Positions 60,604-64,000 of a DNA stretch of 64,000 nt are shown piece after piece. This stretch comes from Acidobacteriaceae bacterium (GTDB lineage: Bacteria; Acidobacteriota; Terriglobia; Bryobacterales; Bryobacteraceae): positions 1 through 64,000 of the forward strand of contig JAFAMD010000057.1 of the NCBI GenBank assembly GCA_019233755.1, written 5' to 3'. The notes under the pieces were generated by a model. That model saw only the letters and a list, made by a program, of their open reading frames with translations, searched no databases and had not been told where the DNA came from. The first letter of the stretch is position 1. Each line of letters begins with the position of its first letter. The translations under genes were made by a program, and so were the position numbers.

Positions 60604-62103
60604 TTATTGACGCACGCGCGCGATCTGGGTATGGCTCAGAGAATTGGCGTACTGCGAAATTCCTCTAAAGAGCGCGTCGGCGATTTTCTGGCGCTGATCG
60701 TTTCTCTTCAGCAGCCGCTCATCGTGGACGTTTGAAACGAATCCGATTTCAGCAAGAATCGACGGCATGGTCGCGCCGATCAGCACAACGAAGGGCGCCT
60801 GGCGTACACCTCTATTTTTCGATCTGGCGTTCATTTTCACGGATGCGGTCCACAGAGATTGCTGCACCCTTTGCGCGAAGTCGCGCGATTCTTCCAACTT
60901 CGTTTGCAGAACAGCGCGATGCAAGAGGTCGTTCAAATCGGAGATCGAGCTCGCCGAGGTCGCGTTCTCGCGGGTTGCGAGGTCTATGGCTGTTCTATCC
61001 GAAGTGAAATTGAAATAGTAGGTTTCGACGCCTGTGGCTGCCGGTTCCGGCGAAGAATTCGCGTGAATTGAAATAAAGAGGTCTGCTTTCTCGTTGTTGG
61101 CAATTTGCGTACGCTGTTCGAGCGGGATAAAGACGTCTGAAGATCGCGTATAGACAACCTCGGCGCCAAGCTGCCGGCTGATCAATTTACCCAGACGAAG
61201 AGCGACATCGAGCACCAGATCCTTTTCCATGAGGCCATCCGGGCCGATGGTGCCGGTGTCGTGGCCGCCGTGGCCTGCGTCGATCACCACTTTCCCGAGC
61301 TTTAATCCGAAGACGCGCACAAGCGACCGGTCCCCACTATCGATGGTGGCCGGCGCGGCGGCAAGCGCTTTGGTTCTGCTTGCAGCAGCGACCGGTGCAG
61401 GCGTCTCATGCGTGGCGACGTTGATACCGGGTACGAGGACGGGCGCGGGTGTTGCGGGCACCTGCGGAGCGGCGGACGGCTGCAAGGAGTTCAGCGTTGA
61501 GGAACGCCGGTCGACATTAAGTGACGGGGCGCTAAGCGGCGGCGCGGTAACCGGTGACGCGGTAAGAACGGGGGCCGACGATGGCGCATTATTTACGGCA
61601 GGGACGTCGGCCGGCGGCGCATTCGCCAGGTCGATTTTCTCAGAGCCTGTGATGCTGTGGGCGACCGAAACAGGCGGTGCTGTTCCCGACTTCGGGCGCA
61701 ATTCAATCACCAGGCGATCCGGATTCACCAATTGCGACGAAACCGCTTCCACGGGGCCTTCCAGATCGAAAACAATGCGCGTCTTGCCGGGGCTCACCTC
61801 GGCTACGCGGATCTGTCTGACGAGCCGGTCCCCTACCTGAATGGTTTGAACGCCATGATGGGCCACTCTGGGCGGCAACAAACCAGTGAGGTCAAAGTAG
61901 AGGCGGTAGGGGTTCTCGATCTGATCGGAAAAGAGCTTGTATTCGCCTTCGGTCTGAATGGCAACGCGTGTCACATCGCCGAATGACCAGAAGCGGATCG
62001 CCTGCACGCGGGACGGCGTTTGCGAGTAGACGTTTAGCGCAACCGCTGGGAATAGAAGAAAAGCGGGTAAGAACGGAAGAATCCGGCGGGGGAGGCGCAA
62101 CAT
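60604..62103 (-). CDS. N-acetylmuramoyl-L-alanine amidase with AMIN domain
   Basis: A 499-aa amidase that cuts the peptide from peptidoglycan muramic acid during cell separation. The signal (LPFLPAFLLFPAVALNVYSQ) is followed by an AMIN domain (RVAIQTEGEYKLFSDQIENP) for septal targeting, a 160-residue Ala/Pro/Val linker, and an Amidase_3 domain with zinc ligands in VVIDAGHGGHDTGTIG (His), DLFISIHANSS (His) and SILAEIGFVSNVHDERLL (Glu). This is the AmiC-type layout. It is single and convergent to lpxA across the repeat region. Confidence 0.94.
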   Translation of the reverse strand: MLRLPRRILPFLPAFLLFPAVALNVYSQTPSRVQAIRFWSFGDVTRVAIQTEGEYKLFSDQIENPYRLYFDLTGLLPPRVAHHGVQTIQVGDRLVRQIRVAEVSPGKTRIVFDLEGPVEAVSSQLVNPDRLVIELRPKSGTAPPVSVAHSITGSEKIDLANAPPADVPAVNNAPSSAPVLTASPVTAPPLSAPSLNVDRRSSTLNSLQPSAAPQVPATPAPVLVPGINVATHETPAPVAAASRTKALAAAPATIDSGDRSLVRVFGLKLGKVVIDAGHGGHDTGTIGPDGLMEKDLVLDVALRLGKLISRQLGAEVVYTRSSDVFIPLEQRTQIANNEKADLFISIHANSSPEPAATGVETYYFNFTSDRTAIDLATRENATSASSISDLNDLLHRAVLQTKLEESRDFAQRVQQSLWTASVKMNARSKNRGVRQAPFVVLIGATMPSILAEIGFVSNVHDERLLKRNDQRQKIADALFRGISQYANSLSHTQIARVRQ

Positions 62104-62355
62104 TTGTAGGTCAGCGAGTACTTACGTATCGCCGCTTGTCCTCCTTGATGACGCGGGCGCGGCTCTTCACCGCTAGCGGCCGCGCCATGCAACTTCCAGA
62201 GTACCCGACGCTGCGGTAGACGGGTTTAGAAGCCGTACGGTTCCACCACCCGCTTCGAAGGCTTTGAAGACAGACGCCCATAATACAAGATCCACCGGCT
62301 TTGTTTTATCCGATTATATCCGGAGAATTACCGGGCGGGTGCTACGATTTTAGGC

Positions 62356-62946
62356 ATGCACGCGGCTGGATTCGTGCTCGTGGGCGGCAAAAGCACGCGC
62401 ATGGGCACAGACAAGGCCCGCTTATTCATGGGTTCGCAGCTCCTGGTGGAGGAAATTGCGGGCAAAGTCATGGCTGCGGCCGGAAATGTCGCCCTGGTTG
62501 GCGCGCCGGAAAAGTATCGCGATTTGCCTTTCGACCACTTACCCGATGCGCGGCCCGGCTTGGGACCGATTTCCGGCGTTGAGAGCGCGCTGGCCAGCGG
62601 CCGGGCCGAGCTGAACCTTGTCGCCGGCTGCGATATGCCGCACCTTCATACGGGGTGGCTGCAGGCGCTGATCGACAAGGCGTTCTCCGCGAAAGCCTGC
62701 TGCGTAGCGATTCATGACGCAAGCGGCCGGGTGCACCCGCTGTGCGCGGTCTATCACTCTTCGGCGCTGCCGGTGGTGCGGGCGGCACTGGACGCCGGCC
62801 GGCTGCGGATGATGGATCTGCTGAGCGAACTGAAGGCGGAGCTCCTCGAAATCGACGGCGTGATTGCGAACGTGAACCGGCCGGAAGAATGGGCAACCTT
62901 CGCGACAGAGGCGGCATCCAGCTTGCGAGGAAAAGAATCGGATTAA
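62356..62946 (+). CDS. mobA: Molybdenum cofactor guanylyltransferase
   Basis: A 196-aa MobA that attaches GMP to molybdopterin. The nucleotidyltransferase motif FVLVGGKSTRMGTDKARLFM (GGxSxRMGxDK) is at the N-terminus. DARPGLGPISGVESALASGR and LVAGCDMPHLHT follow, with VANVNRPEEW near the end. It ends 4 bp before the ABC ATPase gene, which suggests one transcript though the functions differ. The molybdopterin-binding protein at 29239 may serve the same pathway. Confidence 0.9.
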   Translation: MHAAGFVLVGGKSTRMGTDKARLFMGSQLLVEEIAGKVMAAAGNVALVGAPEKYRDLPFDHLPDARPGLGPISGVESALASGRAELNLVAGCDMPHLHTGWLQALIDKAFSAKACCVAIHDASGRVHPLCAVYHSSALPVVRAALDAGRLRMMDLLSELKAELLEIDGVIANVNRPEEWATFATEAASSLRGKESD

Positions 62947-62950
62947 GCGC

Positions 62951-63766
62951 ATGGCCACCGACACGCAAGCGATCGAGCAAGTTGCCACCGGCGCGCCCCC
63001 GAATGCCATCGAGCATTACATCGAGTTCCGCAACGTCTATAAAAGCTACGATCATCCGGTTCTGACGGATGTGAGTTTCTACGTGGACCCCGGCCAGACG
63101 CTTGCCATTATCGGGCGAAGCGGGGTGGGCAAGTCCGTCACTCTGTCGCACATGATGGGCTTTCAGAGGCCCAATAGCGGGCGGGTGATTGTGGCCTACA
63201 CGGACATCACGAACCTGCCGGAAGCCGAACTCCGGGCGATTCGCCGCAAGGTGACGATGGTGTTTCAGTCGGGGGCGCTGTTCGACTCGCTTACGGTGGG
63301 CGAAAACATTCTTTTTTCGCTCGAATTGCGTGAGGACTATAACGAGCAGAACAGGGAAGACGTGGTCGACGGTCTTCTAGGGATGGTGGACCTGGGTCAC
63401 GTGAAGAATCTGTACCCGTCGGACCTGTCGACGGGGTACAAGCGGGCGGTGGCGATTGCGCGGGCGCTGGCCGCTCAACCGGAGTGCATTCTCTACGATG
63501 AGCCCACGACCATGGTGGACCCGATCATGTCGGACGACCTCGGGAACCTGATGCTGCGATTGAAGCGGCAGCTAGGCCTGACGGCGGTGGTCGTTACGCA
63601 TGACCTGGACCTGATGCGCAAGGTTGCCGATAGCGTGATGTTCCTCTATCAAGGGGAAGCGATTTACTTCGGTCCCACTTCCGAGCTGGAGAAATGCCAG
63701 CATCCGCACGTGAAACAGTTCCTCGCTATGGACCGGGTGGAGATTGCCGGTCCTATTGAGGAATGA
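62951..63766 (+). CDS. MlaF/Mkl-type ABC transporter ATPase
   Basis: A 271-aa ATP-binding protein of the phospholipid-transport (Mla) type. Walker A is IIGRSGVGKSVTLSHMMG, the Q-loop TMVFQSGALFDSLTVGENIL is the MlaF version, Walker B is CILYDEPTTMVDP and the H-loop VVTHDLDL. The signature reads DLSTGYKRAVAIARAL rather than LSGGM. The permease (MlaE) and MCE (MlaD) genes would be expected nearby but are not in the window after it; only about 230 bp remain. It probably forms an operon with mobA. Confidence 0.87.
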   Translation: MATDTQAIEQVATGAPPNAIEHYIEFRNVYKSYDHPVLTDVSFYVDPGQTLAIIGRSGVGKSVTLSHMMGFQRPNSGRVIVAYTDITNLPEAELRAIRRKVTMVFQSGALFDSLTVGENILFSLELREDYNEQNREDVVDGLLGMVDLGHVKNLYPSDLSTGYKRAVAIARALAAQPECILYDEPTTMVDPIMSDDLGNLMLRLKRQLGLTAVVVTHDLDLMRKVADSVMFLYQGEAIYFGPTSELEKCQHPHVKQFLAMDRVEIAGPIEE

Positions 63767-63825
63767 TTTCCTTTCTGGTTTAGCGGTTGCTGGATTGCGA
63801 AACGAACTTTCCTTGGGGTGAGCGG

Positions 63826-63868
63826 AGCCGCCTGGAAAGGCGGCTGCAGCCAGGATTGGCTGCCCCAC
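63826..63868. repeat. Two-hairpin dispersed repeat, second copy
   Basis: Same two hairpins as 60479-60521 (CCGCCT-GGAA-AGGCGG and GCAGCCA-GGAT-TGGCTGC), differing at one base. It sits between the MlaF-like gene and the window end. Confidence 0.8.
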
Positions 63869-63929
63869 TTCTGAGCCTGGCTGATCTTCTCAAGCTGGGT
63901 GGGGCTGCACAAGTTGGACTTCACAGGCC

Positions 63930-63966
63930 AGCGGTCAGCCTTCAGCTTTCAGCCGTCAGCTTAGCC
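63930..63966. repeat. AGCCTTCAGCTTTCAGCC-type short repeat
   Basis: Short tandem-like units (GTCAGCCTTCAGC, TTTCAGCCGTCAGC) that resemble the unit found at the left end (410-453) read in the opposite direction. They are intergenic. Confidence 0.5.
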
Positions 63967-64000
63967 TCCGGCGGGCCGGATTGAATAGTCTGTGACTGTA

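Overview
The window looks like chromosome from an acidobacterium of the Solibacter/Bryobacter type. Four things point that way. There is an Oar-like TonB-dependent receptor with an N-terminal carboxypeptidase-regulatory-like domain. Lipid A genes (lpxA, lpxD) sit with menaquinone-type methylation (ubiE/menG). There are many secreted hydrolases of kinds common in soil acidobacteria (CehA/McbA, GH109, spherulin-4-like). Base composition is moderately high GC, with many GTG and TTG starts. This placement is inferred from gene content, not from a marker-gene tree. Most of the window is ordinary core metabolism and information processing, packed in short operons on both strands.

Layout. 0-9.5 kb: a partial gene end, ubiE-aroB (minus), nadB plus a CaCA-type exchanger, a pair of SMR-like transporters, cstA-ybdD, and a siroheme-type dehydrogenase. 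9.5-18.7 kb: polA with a lipoprotein cyclophilin, then an accessory patch with an intact RHH/ParE toxin-antitoxin pair abutting tail-to-tail a second parD whose toxin is decayed, a DinB protein, a broken NTF2-like gene, a cupin, a 40-aa membrane peptide, a class II aldolase and a spherulin-4-like hydrolase. 18.8-25 kb: alaS, a YpdA-type reductase, a Tat-exported GH109 protein, a DUF2127 protein and a lysozyme-like protein. 25-33 kb (minus strand): a structured intergenic RNA candidate, pgi-rpiB, fabF-acpP, a molybdopterin-binding protein, and an argC-argB-argA operon behind a tandem ARG-box operator. 33-38.6 kb: a secreted metallo-beta-lactamase-fold protein, a decayed gene remnant, hicAB, dnaJ-grpE and recA. 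38.8-51 kb: a CehA/McbA metallohydrolase, the large TonB receptor with its own promoter and terminator, yifB/comM, then DUF4231, a small membrane protein, a CPBP protease and a TPR lipoprotein. 51-64 kb: a second cyclophilin, a rhodanese with a hairpin at its ribosome-binding site, an aminotransferase, coaA, a LolA-like/TlpA fusion, tRNA-Ala(GGC), an orphan HisKA-like protein, divergent lpxD/lpxA, an AMIN-amidase, and mobA with an MlaF-like ATPase.

How genes work together. Arginine biosynthesis steps 1, 2 and 3 are encoded by three genes that overlap by 4 bp and appear to be under ArgR-type control. rpiB-pgi and fabF-acpP are each translationally overlapped pairs. Envelope functions (lpxA/lpxD, AMIN amidase, MlaF-like ATPase, SMR pair, TonB receptor, TlpA fusion) are spread across the window.

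I did not find a large novel defence or biosynthetic island. The most unusual signals are smaller: palindromic REP-like repeats that have entered the reading frames of ybdD and probably lpxA, a two-hairpin RNA candidate with a repeated loop motif, a decayed toxin next to an intact antitoxin, two other decaying genes, and a CPBP protease overlapping a TPR lipoprotein with no exosortase in view.
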